Source: Lunularia cruciata
Lineage: Eukaryota; Streptophyta; Marchantiopsida; Lunulariales; Lunulariaceae
Assembly: GCA_948567375.1 (NCBI GenBank)
Contig: OX419755.1
Coordinates: forward strand, 22,015,001-22,079,000
Direction: 5' to 3'
DNA length: 64,000 bases
A model generated the notes under the pieces. The model had not been told where the DNA came from, did no database searches, and was given only the letters and a program-made list of their open reading frames with translations. The position numbers and the translations under genes were made by a program. Positions 22,691-36,100 of the stretch are shown in pieces (within the stretch, counting starts at the first letter, position 1; every line of letters begins with the position of its first letter).

Positions 22691-25600
22691 TTGCCAAATT
22701 GGTCTTAGACTATCTCTTTATGAGATATCTACTTAATTTTCCTCCCTTCTCCATTATTAACATTGGGGCTTAGCACCATGTTACCTTTTTTGTCTCTCCC
22801 TTGTACGGCTTGATGGGGTCTTCCCATCCTTCATTTTTCCTACACGGTCGCCTTTTTCCTCTCCATTATTAACAGAACGACCTTTTCATGCCCAGATTTT
22901 GTGCATGGAACTTTGCTAAAGTGATCTTAGACTATCCCTTAGTGAATTACTTATTTATTTTCCTCCCTTTTCAATTATTCCCATGATCATGAATTATTCT
23001 TGATTAAACTAACAAAGATAATAAGTCATGTGCAATGTAGGTGTTTCTTCTTAAATATGGGCTGATAGTGAAATTATCTTTCTTTAATCTACGTTAAGTA
23101 ATGGTTATGTATCTTAATTGTAACAATGATTTTCAATATGGGTATATCTCATTTCCTTAGAAAATATAATTAATATTTAAAATCATTATGATATATATAG
23201 GTAATTCTTACGATATTTTTATTTCTAGAGCCATATCATATAACATAAAAGAAATTTCATATTAATTTTTAGTATTACCAATATTGAGTTCTTAACCCAT
23301 CTATTCTTATTTATGCAACTTATTTATGAAAAGAGTATGAAAAAAGATGGCTTCTTTTTTTTTTCCTTTAGGTAGATGATCAGGCATATTAAAGATTATT
23401 CTACAGAAATTCCTCGTCCCTATAGAAACCCGGTCGCCCTTTTTCGTATAAATTGGTTAGGTGTTAGTCTGAAAAATTTCCCATGCACCTTAGTTCAATA
23501 AGTATATCTTCTTTTATATATATATTCATAAAAGATCAAGAATTGTTTGAGAGATATGTATGATTCTTCTTTCTTCTATCCTAGTAAATATAAAGTTAAT
23601 TTGACATGTATGAACATTGTATAAACATCTCAGTCGTAAAAGTTTTTAAAATGGTATACCAATTTAGATGACAAGGTTATTGAAGCTAGCTTTCATATAA
23701 AGCATCATAACAAAGAGCATAAATATGACTTTGCAAAAAAAAAATTTATATTTTTGTATCATAGTAAAGAGGCTTAATTTATAAAACATATATTATTTAA
23801 CTCCTATAAGTTAAATCATGTTCTTATAGGAAGAAAGAAATACACTTCTGAAATATACTCTTAATATAATGTTATTTACACATAGTATTGTGTATACGTA
23901 ATATCTTGCTTTCTTTCTACTATTAATATGTTATTATTTTTGAGTGAAGTTAAATGACTATGTATTATACATTAACCCAAATCTTTTTTATAATATAAAA
24001 ATTTTATATTTTTTTTCAGATTCATATATATTACTTTTATGTCGTTTTGATGCTTTTAAGCAAACAATAATTCCGTACTAAATAGAATCAAATAGTAACT
24101 TTACATTTCTTTATTTTGTAACATCAAATTTTCCTAAAGATATAACTATTCCATGAATAAAAATAAAAATAATTTTTAAATAAAAAATAATTTTTTAATA
24201 TAAAATTAGGTTACATTTATCTTACATTATGTGTTTGTTACTCCAGTATTTCACTTTGGATATTTATATATATATATAAAGGATAAATTAAAATCCATCA
24301 GTTTCTAAAAAATCGTTTAATATTAATATTAATATTAATATTAATATTAAGACATATAAATTACTATTTAACACAATGAAATTACTATTTATCTATTTCC
24401 CTTAAATACATTAGTAAAGTACAATAAGAAAGGTGTGATAGAATATCTCACCAAAATATTAAGCTAAAAAATAAATTAAAAAAGTTTTTAATTTCAATAT
24501 CTCAAAGTAACTTGTGTTATATGTAGTAATATATAGTAATATGTTCTAAATATAAATCTAAGTTAAAAACCAATTTAGAAGTTTTAAAGTCTTATAAAAA
24601 AATACTTCATATCAAGGACTAAATTATATGAAAAAAAAGCTATATAAAAGTTAGAGTTTTTTGAACGAGATATTAAAAAACCAAATATCAATACTAAGAA
24701 AATGTTAAAAGCAATTAGCAAGTAATTATGAAGTACCAAAGTTCATATGAAAATAATTTAATAGTTTAAAGATTAAGAAGCTTACTTTATGAATCTTGAA
24801 GATAGTAAAATTAGTTCAAGAATTCAGTGAGGTCCATGTTAAAGCTAAAACTTGTAACTTGGAGTATAAAAGATAAAGCATCTCATTAATTAACATAGTT
24901 CAATTACATTAAATTGTAAAATATGTACTAGAAGTCATAGATTTTGAGGTATTGTTTATAGATTTGCTTTCTAGGTTTGAGGATTGAATGTTAAAGTTTT
25001 ATAAAATAACTAGTCTATCAATAAATTTAAATTTATTATTAAATTTATTTAAATTTATCAATAACTCAATCTTGAGCTTATTATTACTTGGTAGACAGAG
25101 GGTTTGATAAGAAACTAACTCCAACATATGAGATGCACATCTAACTTATATTATCAATAATTCAAATGATAATTTGTTTTGAGTCTCAAGTTTTAACATG
25201 AACAACAAGAAGACACTATCAAGCTATACAAAGATAAGAAAAACCTAAGCAATAATTAGTGCTAAGCTTCAATACTATCAAAATGAAGAATCTATCCTAT
25301 TGCACCTAGGATGTCAAAGCTATCTAAATGGTATTGTCTACACATAATTGGAGTACCCAAACAAGAATCACATAGTCTGATTGCTCCAACCAATTCTCTT
25401 TATAGAGAAATAGACACACATTATCTAAATTACGATACAATTTAGGAAAATGATGATGCTTATTGTCTTAAATAGTAACCTTATGTGCAATCCTTGATAA
25501 ATGAGTCTAATGCCATATCTATTGCTCCATATAACTCGAAAGCTAGAGGAACAAAAAGATAACCTTGTTGAATACTCTTATACTTGGTGACCTTGATTGT

Positions 25601-26149
25601 TGTTGTTATGCTTGATGCTCATATTGGAGGATGAGAAATCACTTCTTCAAAAAGTACATCATGTGTGGGATTTGTAATCACAACATTTGCTATTATAACT
25701 TTATCACCTTGGACCAAATTTAAGTTTTCTCTCTCTTAAATAAGCTATATAGCATACCAATACCCCTAGGATCTAAGTGTAGAGTGCCTTACTACCCAAA
25801 AATGCTACATATCATATCTTCCATAGATGGTAGGCTACTTCTCTACACAAGATTGGTAGAGATGTTTGTCTACATGTTAAATCCCTTACCACACAATCAA
25901 ATGTCCTTGGTACAAGGACATTACCAAAGGCTACCATGATCCTCTTATTATTAAAAGCTCTCAAACATGATAAGAAGGTCAAAGAAGAAAGAACAATGTG
26001 AAGTAGTTAGGTTGGTTGATGGCCAATACTGGAAGAGATTATACTAAATACCACTTGCTTAATAGAGGAAGATCATCCATATAAAGGATATCCTTTACAA
26101 GGATATCTTCTAAAAAATATGTAACAAATTCCTTGGACCTTATTTGCAT
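22691..26149. other. AT-rich transposon-type DNA without a gene
   Basis: Base composition changes abruptly at about 22690 from the gene island to AT-rich DNA. A ~90-bp direct repeat (CAGATTTTG, GGAACTTT, TCTTAGACTATC, TTTTCCTCCCTT) occurs at about 22671-22757 and 22888-22980. A simple ATTAAT-type hexamer repeat lies at about 24318-24350. No open frame has recognisable similarity. Confidence 0.6.
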
Positions 26150-26740
26150 TCCAAAAGTGCATAAGTCATCTATTGTGATACATTCCTTTGAAGGCTAGAG
26201 GTGAGGAAGAGCCTCTAAAGGAGACAATCCACTACACTTTGACATCTTGACTCTCAAGCTTACAAGATGATACTCAATATTCAAGTGGTCGAAGGCTTGC
26301 CTAATCTGGTCTATATGACTTGTGATGTATGTATCATCCACTAGGGAGGAATATATTTGGGGAAATATACAACCTAACATGGCCAATATGGTAGATAAGA
26401 AAGAGGAAAAATGAATCATTGCACATAGAATTCCCCTAAAAGATCTCTTTGTTGTATACTTACAATTGATTAGGAAAAGGTGACTCCTTATGAGAAGTTA
26501 TGCTAGTAGTAGAGAGAATTAAGAGAACCATAGAAGGACTGCATAAAAGGAATAAGAATCACCAAGGACCCACTAGCCTTCTTAAATTCTCTAAATATGG
26601 ATGCACATAAGTTGTTATTAAAAACATTCTCAACATCCACCAATATGACAACCCCATTTGGATGGATATCTAGTAGTGTTCTAGTGCCTAGAGGGATAGC
26701 TTCACAACATCCAAAACTTACAACTATAAACTTATATGGA
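26150..26740 (-). pseudogene. Non-LTR (LINE-like) reverse transcriptase relic
   Basis: On the minus strand the order and spacing of RT motifs is preserved although frames are broken. ILVDVENVFN is the first catalytic Asp motif, followed by ASIFREFKKASGSL and PFMQSFYGSLNSLYY. Then comes a damaged QSxxGTRQGDPLGG-like block (QQRDLLGEF remains), and then SLVDDTYITSHIDQIRQAF with VKMSKCSGLSP. The DD catalytic pair is intact in the last piece. The arrangement fits a non-LTR-type RT and differs from the gypsy and copia RTs nearby. Stops and CpG loss show it is old. Confidence 0.6.
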
Positions 26741-27239
26741 CCAAGGTTACATTGAAAGTGAGAGTGATGCTAGAAAGCAATAGGAAAATAGACAAGATGT
26801 AAGAAGATCTCCCTAATAATTACCAATCTAATGCACGTTATTTCCTTCTCCATCATAAGAAGTTAGTTAGCACCTAGCATTTGACTAGTCAACTTAAGAA
26901 ACTCTCTCTTAGGTCTTTAAGCATGCACTTGAAACAACTCTTATATAAAACCACTAGAGGGATCATTTGCTTATAAGAAATCTCTAAGTTTCTCATAAAC
27001 CATCCTTAACAAGACTCTTATGTTGCTATATGTATAATATGTACAAAAATTGATCTATCAAAATATAATTGCTCCTCAAGTGGATACTCTTATTGTAATT
27101 CTTCTCCAATAGAGGATATAATAGCCATAAGAAGGAGACATTCTCACCATGAAAAAAGGTTTAAAGCTTATTTTGCTCTATTTTACTCTTCAACTTGACC
27201 TAAAATTATATATTTGATATTCAAGTGGAGTATGTAGTA

Positions 27240-27500
27240 TCCTATGGTTCAATACGGATTCAGACCCGGAAAAAGTGCCCACTCGGCGCTCCAACAAATG
27301 CAATTTGGTTGGAGGGACGTACATTGCTTCTCGACTATGACGTGAGGAAAGCTTTTGATAAAGTTAACTCGTGATCTGTTTGCTAAAATCAGAAGGAGTG
27401 AAAACCTTTATAAAAAATTGTCGTTTTTTATGGTTTTTTTGCTTTTCAAAGCAGCTTTTTTTACACCTTCGGTGTAAAAAATTGTCCCCCAAATTGTGCA
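27240..27500 (+). pseudogene. Group II intron-type reverse transcriptase fragment
   Basis: Three blocks in shifting frames read QYGFRPGKSAHSALQQMQFG, LDYDVRKAFDKVN and RDLFAKIRRSENLYKKL. QYGFRPG-x-SAH and DYDVRKAFDxVN are typical of mobile group II intron RTs, especially plant mitochondrial ones. Single-base indels at about 27335 and 27369 break the frame. The piece keeps several CpGs, unlike its CpG-poor surroundings, so it probably arrived later and from another source, such as mitochondrial DNA. A hairpin lies at its end. Confidence 0.6.
27457..27481. other. 11-bp perfect hairpin with a 3-base loop
   Basis: TTTTTTACACC and GGTGTAAAAAA pair perfectly around TTC. It lies inside the group II RT-like fragment, at the end of its recognisable coding text. 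Such T-rich/A-rich hairpins are common at organellar gene ends. Confidence 0.7.
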
Positions 27501-27649
27501 ATCCAAATAAACTCCTCTTGTAAGGTAGCCTAACTTCCTTTAAAATATATAATATTAGCACTAATCTCTCTCACTACCATTCATGTCCTTATCTACTTTA
27601 ACAAGGACATCATCATGGGAGTAAGACAAAAAAAACTATACTACTCATC

Positions 27650-28650
27650 CAAGGGATCACATGTGATCAATGCTAAATGATTGATCAAGCAATAAAAAAT
27701 TGAGCAAGTGGTAAATGAGAAGCCTGTCAGGGAAAGCTTGTCTAGCTTCTTCATGGATTGCACAATGAAGCTTATGGAATAAATGTGGACATGAAAAATG
27801 AGTCTCAAAAAGCTATGAAATAAAACCTATTTGAGATGTTAGTTACTTCCAAAATTCATTTTGTATTCCCAAATTAGTCAACAAGAGGATCAATCAAGTT
27901 TATATGATCTTGAATATAAACAATGTCAATGTGGTCTCTTGCCCCATGTAGGCATCCCAAGTAGCAAAATCATAATTCTTATGCATCTTATATGTGTCTT
28001 TACTTGTTGTGAGGTAAAGAGTCTATGATGCATCAAGTATGGTGTAGCTTGGGTTGTTCTAAATTGCCTTATCTAGGAAAGCCATAGCTAGCACAAAATT
28101 TGTGATGGTATCATAAGATGCTCCCTGCTATATCTATTCATACTTTCATAAACCGAATACACTCACATCATGTGCTCACATCTCGCTCTACATGAGTAAA
28201 TGCTAACTCTTTAAACCTTAAAAACTTTGATCATTAATAACATCTATTTCACATCTCTATAATTTGCAAACTAAGCTCCCAAAGAACTATAATATAAAAA
28301 CCAAGATATTAGAATCAGAAATCCTAACCCATCACTCTTATCCTCAAGGAATTACTCCAAATATTAAGATATAGATGTGCTCATTTCTTGTTATATACAA
28401 TTCTCTATAGCTTCCAATCTAGGTACCAATGGAATCAAAATTGAAAATGAAGAGAATTAAATTTTTACTTGTATTATATCGTCTAAAATTCAATTTTAAA
28501 TATCAAAATTCCTCATTAATGTAGTCTTTCATTTTCTCTCTATTGTTATTCTACACTCTCATCTTGATCTCTCTAATGAATCATAAATATTACTTAATAC
28601 CAGTTTCTCTCTCTTGCCATTCCACACTCTTGTCTACTTCAAAGAGTGCT
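27650..28650 (+). repeat. R1 repeat, copy 1 (~1 kb)
   Basis: Diverged direct repeat of 51185-52205, collinear over about 1 kb. Shared landmarks in order: AAGGGATCA, GAGTCTCAAAAAGCTAT, GTCAACAAGAGGATCAATCA, CTTTACT with TAAAGAGTCTATGA, CTCACATCATGTGCTCACAT, CAAACTAAGCTCCCA, CAAGGAATT with GCTCC or ACTCC, CTCTCTTGC. I estimate roughly 75-80% identity by eye. Size, orientation and the position of copy 2 just after copia RT sequence suggest LTRs, but termini and a target duplication were not identified. Confidence 0.75.
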
Positions 28651-30148
28651 AAGTTTCCAATCTCTTTTTTGGGTTACACACTAAAGCATTCCTTGCCAAA
28701 GATTAACTAGCTTGCAAGAAAGTTATTGCAAAAGAAAGACTTACTCACTCACACTCTGAATTTTATAGTCATGGATTTTAGGCCAATAGTCCTTAGTAGG
28801 TGCGTACATCCTATCCATATTTAAGAACTCCTTGGTCACCTCCAATAGTTCTTGGAGGTGGTTCTTTACTTGTGCATGGTGGGGGAGTTTGAATTTTCAA
28901 TCTGGTCTTTGGTTCCAAAACTCTTTTGCAAAGGGTCATTGTACCTTCCCTCTTTGGCTTGGTCTCTTCTTCATACTTGATCTGTTCCTTATACCCTTCT
29001 TATCCCCTTTATACTCTTCATCTGCCATGTAAGGAGATAGATCCAAATAATCATAAAAAAAAGGTTTCTTCTTTCCAAATAGGCAAATAGGAAAGGAAAA
29101 CATCTCATCCTTATAAAATGAACAAGATCATAACAAAAACTGAATTTTTTGTAAAATGTGTACACCACAACTAGTTATAACTTCCTTTTAGCTATGCTTA
29201 GCTATGCTTAGTGCTGCTAACTTTATAATATTACATCCTCCTTGTACACCTTCCATCCACTTAATATTGAGGACCTTCCTTCTTTCTATCATGATTATGA
29301 GCTTGATGAGAAATTATAGCTTATAGAGTCTTTCTTTGTTCAAGCTGTACTCCATTCTCCTTATTTATGTATGGGTGTTCCATTTGGTTTGGTTTTGAGT
29401 ACCCATAGGATTATTTCTCCCTAGATATTTCATTTATAGGTTTCTCTTTCTCTTTGATTTTTTCAAGGGCATTTCCTTGTGTCATGTGCTCCATAGTGCG
29501 GTTTGTTTGTTTGGTGCTTCTTTCCTCCTAACTCTTTTAAAGATGAACTAAGGTGTACATTCCAATTGCTATTGGGGATTTTTTGTTTGTTTAGTCTCAC
29601 ACACTATTTTCTTATGCCTTTGACACTTTGTCTCATCCTTATTGTCTCCTTATAAAATTTTTGTGGTTACTCTATGGGGATACAAGATGATTATTCCTTG
29701 CATATGAACATCTTTAGACATCCATCCAAATTGGGTAGTCATCCAAGTTGATGTCCCCATTGCCTTCAATATCATCTGGCTCTTTGCTCAATAAGAGATT
29801 AGATCTCCTCCTTGATTCTTTTTGTTCATACTTTCTACGGTATTGAAACATCTTTTTTATATAGCCATTTTATTACCTTTGGAGAGTTCACATAGTTAGC
29901 ATCAACCAAGGGCACATGCTAGACGGATCTCCTAGGGGGACCTTTTTTGCCATAACAAACTAGACGGCTTTAGGAGAGGTGGCAATCACTTTTCCTTTGT
30001 ATCTTTTCCTACTCCTTTTAGATGACCATGTTGTAGGCCCTATGAAGGATGTAGTTTGAGCTCTGCTTGCTTTCATACTCAACTTAGAGACCTTTGGTTT
30101 ATGAGTCTAGACTCATAAGTGCAAGATAGTCCTCTTCTCCTTTGACTT
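28651..30148. other. No gene seen
   Basis: AT-rich DNA between R1 copy 1 and the old gypsy element. Short open frames only; no recognised domain. Confidence 0.55.
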
Positions 30149-33100
30149 TGTAATAATATGGATTTAGCCAAAGCTAATATGGATACTAATATAGTTAAAA
30201 AAAGATAGAATTATCATATATCTAGTAAATTTTAAACATGTTTTAGAAGCTTCCATGAACCTTTTAGGAACATTCTAGAGGTCGAGTAACTTGTATACCA
30301 AGTTGATGGCTAGCTTAGATTGTCTTCCAAGTAAATGGTAAGCTTAGCTTGCAGTCCAAGTAAGGTGGTTTCTAGAAGGAACCTTCCTTGGAAGCTTCTT
30401 GGGAGACTTGTATCCAGTTTACCAATAAATACCAACATTTAAGCTTAAGCTAGGTATTAAGAGTTTCTCTCACTTGAGTGTTCCCATGTGACTTTCCATT
30501 CCAATCTTCCATTCTTCTATGCCTCTCCTTAGTATTTTATATTGGTATCAAAGTAGGAATGAGATAGATATAATCTATTGACCATCAAATCCATGTCCTC
30601 CAAACCACTGGGATTTTTGTGTCCATGTACTACCAAAACATCATTTCACACATTTCAAAATGCAAACACCTTGTTCTTTGAAACATTGATCCTTTTCATT
30701 ATAACTTACAAGGAGCTATAGACGTGTTATATCTATGTGCTAACTTAGAATATGTAGTTGGTATAATTTAGTCATGGTAGTGATAACCAAAATTATCATT
30801 GCTATGCATCAACAAATCAAACATCTTACTTGATTAGTGGAATAGAGAGATTGTGAAAATCAACAAGAGTAGGTAGAGAAGTGTAGCATTTTGAGAAGGT
30901 AAAGAGTGAGTCTAATTTCCAAAGCCAAAGGTATTTAATAGAAACATCTATTGGGCACAATAGAGAATTTTCATTTTATTGCAAATGTTATTATAAAGCA
31001 ATAAATTTTTGGATGAATGGAAATAGATTCTCTTAGATTCTCTGAGCCAATTTGATGGAGTAGCCAAGCTATTGTAGCAATTCTAGGTGGAGCAAGCTCA
31101 ATGGTAGTTTGTTGCTCCAATCTTTACATGGGAAAAATTGAAGAGAGCAATAATCAAGCGATTTCAAGTGGTGAATGTTGCACAAGCCGCACAAGATAGA
31201 TTGGTAGAATTGAAGTAGATTGTTTTTATGAAAAGCTACATCATATAATTTCAAAATACCATAATGAAAATCCCAATGATATTAGAAGGTGAAGCTCCAG
31301 ATCAATTTGTGAGGGGCTTGAAATCATGTACCAAATTGGAGGTAACCATACATGAGCCCATGCAAACCACACTTATAATCACACTTGGACAAAGCTATGT
31401 AGTTGGATGAGCATTTTGATTCTTTGGCAGCCACATCTTGATCTTGACCTAGACCTTCACTAAACTTACCAACACACCACATATGGGTGGAGGAGCCGAC
31501 ACCAATGGAGGTTGATGCCATCCAACAGAGACCACTTGGCACTATAAACAAAGAAATATTATGATAAAATGGTGCTTGTTTCTATTATTGTCAAATTTGA
31601 CATTGCATTGTTGAATGTCTAACTAGGAATGAACAATCTTGACCAATTTCCCAAATGTAATTTGTGGAGTGCAACAATTAGGGGAAAAAGAATTACAATA
31701 AGAGATATTGAGCCACTTACTAAGAATCTCATTGGGTCCAATAGGATTGAAAGCTAGAACTATGCAAGTTTGATTCACATGCAAGGTATAATATTTGATT
31801 GTGATTGTAGAATTTTGGTTGATTTTAGGAGTTTGGAGAATTGCATGTCCATACAATTAGCTTAATAATTATGTATTCCTATCAAGCCAATATTGGATAG
31901 CAGATTGATAATGGCAAATGGTAAAATGAGGTTTTCATTTTGTACTTCACATCCTATTGTATTCAAGATTGGTAGGGAGTATTCAAAGTGTATGAGATTT
32001 GCAGTAACTCACCTATACTATGATATCATTGTAGATCTTCCTTGGCTTAAACATCATAAGGTCTGATTTGATTAGACTCAACAACAAATTCAAGTGCAAC
32101 ACCAAGGTAAAAATTATTGATTAGATTTTCTAGCACCTCTAAGTAAGACATGAAGGAATAGTCAATCCCAAGATGGGAAGTTTATCAATATAACAATTGT
32201 AGAGTAAGCTTTAGAGGAATATATTCTTATTTTTATAGTGTGGATCAAGCCAATCATGATAGGAGAATTTGATGAGGATCAAAAGCCTCATCAAGCAATG
32301 GTCAATTAAATAGTTCAAAAGTTTGCAAATGGTTTCCAATGTGCTACCCTTTGATCAAGGTATGCATTTCAAGATCAAGTTATTGCCAAGCAGGATTGAG
32401 TAGACCAATCTATTGACTCTCATTGAATGAGTTAAAAGAGCTTTGAACAACATTGACCAATTTTATTGAGAAAGATTCTATACAACATAGTACATTCCAT
32501 TGAGAAGCACCAATAATATTTGTCACAAATAAAGACAGAGTACTTTGATTTGATATTGACTTCCATGGTCTCCATAAATTTTTTTTGTGAAGGATGCATA
32601 TTCCTTGCTTTAAATTGCTGACTTGTTGGATCAATTGCATGGAGCTTGATACTTCTCAAAGTTGGATCTTTGAAGTGGCTATGGAAAATTCCAATTGATG
32701 TAGAAGATGGGAAGAAGATTGCCTTTTATAAAAAGTATTTTGAATACGGTGTTCCTCACTAATAATTTATAAGTCTTCATGGATCAAGTACATCCAGTGT
32801 TAGATGAGCTATTGTATTGATACATGGTAGTGTTCTTGGATGAGATTTTGATTTATAGTAAGATGGAGGCAAAACACAAGAACCACATCCAAGAAGTCTT
32901 GAGAAGATTATGCCAATAAAATTTCTATTATAAGAAGTCCAAGTTTACTTTTTGGCAAAAGGAAATTACCTTCTTGGACCATAAGGATTAAGCAGAGGAG
33001 ATCAAGATGGAAGAGGAGAAAATGAAGGTCATTATTGATTGACCTACTCCTAAGGATGCCACAAAATTTTTTGAGTTCAATGGATTGGCAAGTTTTTACC

Positions 33101-36100
33101 AATGGTTCATCCATTATTTTGCTCATGTTATTGCACCATTAATTGACCACTTGCAGAAGACATCAAGTTCAAATGGAATACCATAAAAGAAGAGGCATTA
33201 AAGGAGCTTAAGGATATGGTGTCTTCATTACGCATCCTCCAACCATATGATCCTCAAGACCTTGTGTGGTTGATTTTGTAAAGTCTAACTTTGCAATTGG
33301 AGTTGTGTTACAACAACCATTCCCAATTAAATTGCATCCCATAGCCTTTATATCTTGATGACTAAAATGCAGAAGAAATTAATTTCTCTACTTGAGATTA
33401 AAAAGCATTTAGCAATGGAGTATGCAACAAAATATTATTTTTTAGGGAAACATGTGATAATGCATACTGATCATAAACCCTTGTTACAAACTTTACATTT
33501 GGAGCACATGAAGAGTTGACATCATCAATGGGAGGAAAATTATTTTTTTGCCATTAACCCTTCAATACAAACCAAGAAAGTTAAATTTTATTCACAATGT
33601 CTTATCACAATGATCTAATTTGGAAACTCTTCTTGAATCTATCATATAATAGCAATTACCATGTTTTTTATTGACTCAAATGTCTACATCAAGTTTAGGA
33701 CTGCTTTACAACAAGACCACTTCTTTCAGCTGGTGCAAAGTTGTCTTATAGCACACAACAAAGAATACAACACTTTCTCCTTCAAGGAGTAACTGTTGAA
33801 TTTTATTATGTGAGAACAATATCTATGTTCCAACTTTGGGTGATCTATGACTTGTGCGGCTTCAAGTGGCCCATGACTTATTGATTGCCTATTACATAGG
33901 TGTGGAAAAAGCCTTGAGTACCCCATAACATTAATGGTGGTGGCCAAGCATGGCATAGGAGGTTTGAGAGTTTGTCCAATTTTATGAGATTTGTCAACAC
34001 AACAGGATAGGCAACCAGAATCCAAGTGGACTATTGCAACAACTACCAATTTCATTTGCTCAATAAGAACATACAAGCTTAGATCTCATCAAATCCTTGC
34101 CAAAGACCAACCAAGGCCATATAATAATTATGGTGTTTGGTGATAAACTCAACAAGAAAATTCATGGCACCTATGGTGGATACATGTAATACCAAGAGCT
34201 AGCCATATGATCTAGATGTGAAATTCGGTTTGGTAACATCTAGAATGATGTTATACATGATGGTCAAAATAGATAAGATAGAAGTATCACCAAAAGAGTA
34301 CTTCTACTAATAAGGCAAAAACCAAAATAGACTTAAGAACCTTAGAACCAATAGCTAGACATATGATTTAAAGGTGAGAATTGGTTTGGTAACATCTGGA
34401 GGGATGTTACACATGATGGACTAAACAGATCAGAAAGAGGTATCACCAAAAGGGGACTTCTACTAATAGAGTAGAAACCAAAATATGCCTGAAATCTTTG
34501 AAGGCAATTTTAGAGGCCCAAACAGATGAATTAGGCCTAAAAAATGTGCAGATTCCCTCCCCCAAATGGAGGGAAGTTGGGCCTTCCCTTCCCCTTGCTT
34601 TGTCTCGTCAAGAGCTTTCCAATGGTACCTTACATGATTCTGAGATTCCTACAAGAAGATTCCATAAAAGATTCCCTCTGGTCAAAGCTTGTTTGACCAA
34701 CCAGATAGGACCTAGAACAGACATGTCACCCATCCAAGTAAGTAATCCAAGGGTGGAGCTTGCTGACATGTCACCTATCTGTGTCCCTAATCCTATGGTG
34801 GAGCTTCCTTGGAGGAAATCCTCTTTGTCTATATAATAAAGAGAAGGTGCTCCTTTGGGGCATCGAATGTTTGAGTGTGCAATTTGTGTTTTCTCTCTTC
34901 TCTTGTCCTCGGAGTATTACAATACAATAGAAACTCTATACCTAGCCCAAGTCTATTTTGATATGGTCTTCAAACACCCTAGCATGCCAAGGATTCTCAT
35001 CTTTGATTGCAATTCCTAATTTATTGGAAAAGTTTGGCAAGCACTCTTTAAGCTCCTTGGCATTAAGCTTGCCTTGTCTAAAAATTATCATCATCAAATT
35101 GATGAGCCAATCATACCTTAGAAGACATGTTATGTGATTTAATCAACATTCATCACACCACTTGGGACACTTATCTTGCAATTGTTGAATTTAGCTATAA
35201 TAATTTCAAGCAAGAAAGTACCATATTCTCTCCTTTCTTTCTTAATTATGGACAAGATCCACTTGTTCTTGATTTTCTTCTTACTCCACCTCCATCTTAT
35301 GACTCACATACTTCCATGATATTTTCATCCTTACACCAGGACAATTTTTGTCTTATTATCACCCAAAATTGTCAAAAGCAATATGCTTATAGACATTTTC
35401 AAGATCTCACCTTTCAAGTATGTAATAAGGTCATGATTTACTCTAATATCCTCCCTTTCTCTCTCTTGACACTCAAGTTTTTAAACTTGCTCCCAATTGG
35501 ATAGATCTATTTGCCATTACTCAAATCATTTCTATTGTTGCCTAGTGACTTGCACTTTCTAGTCATATGAGGATCTACCTTGTCTTCCATGTTTCCAAGT
35601 TAAAACCTTTTGTTTCTAACCCATCTTCCTTTCCTAATCATGTCTAAATCCGTCTTCCAATCCTTTTCAATGATCATGAAGAATAAAAAGATGAGCATGT
35701 ACTTGCACTTTGTGACATCCAACATTGTTGTCAACAACACACTGAATATGATATCCTTTATAATGGTATCCTCTTTATAATGCCGCATGGGAAACTCTCT
35801 CTTATCTTCACAATGCACAAGTGTCTATACAAGAGATCAAAGTTCCATGGAAATGAGGAAGTAATCAACTAGTAGTGGGAGAATATGGAGCAATATGGAG
35901 TTTAACCAAAGCTAATGTGGAGCTACATATAGCTGAAATGAGTTAGAACTATCATATATCTAAGAAATTCTAAGAATTTTCTAGAAGAATCTATGAAGCT
36001 TCTAAAGAAGCTTTTAGGAACCTTCTAGGGATTGGTAACCTGTTTGCCAAGCTTACAACTAGCTTAGCTTGTATGCCAAGTGAAAAGTTAACTTAGCTTG

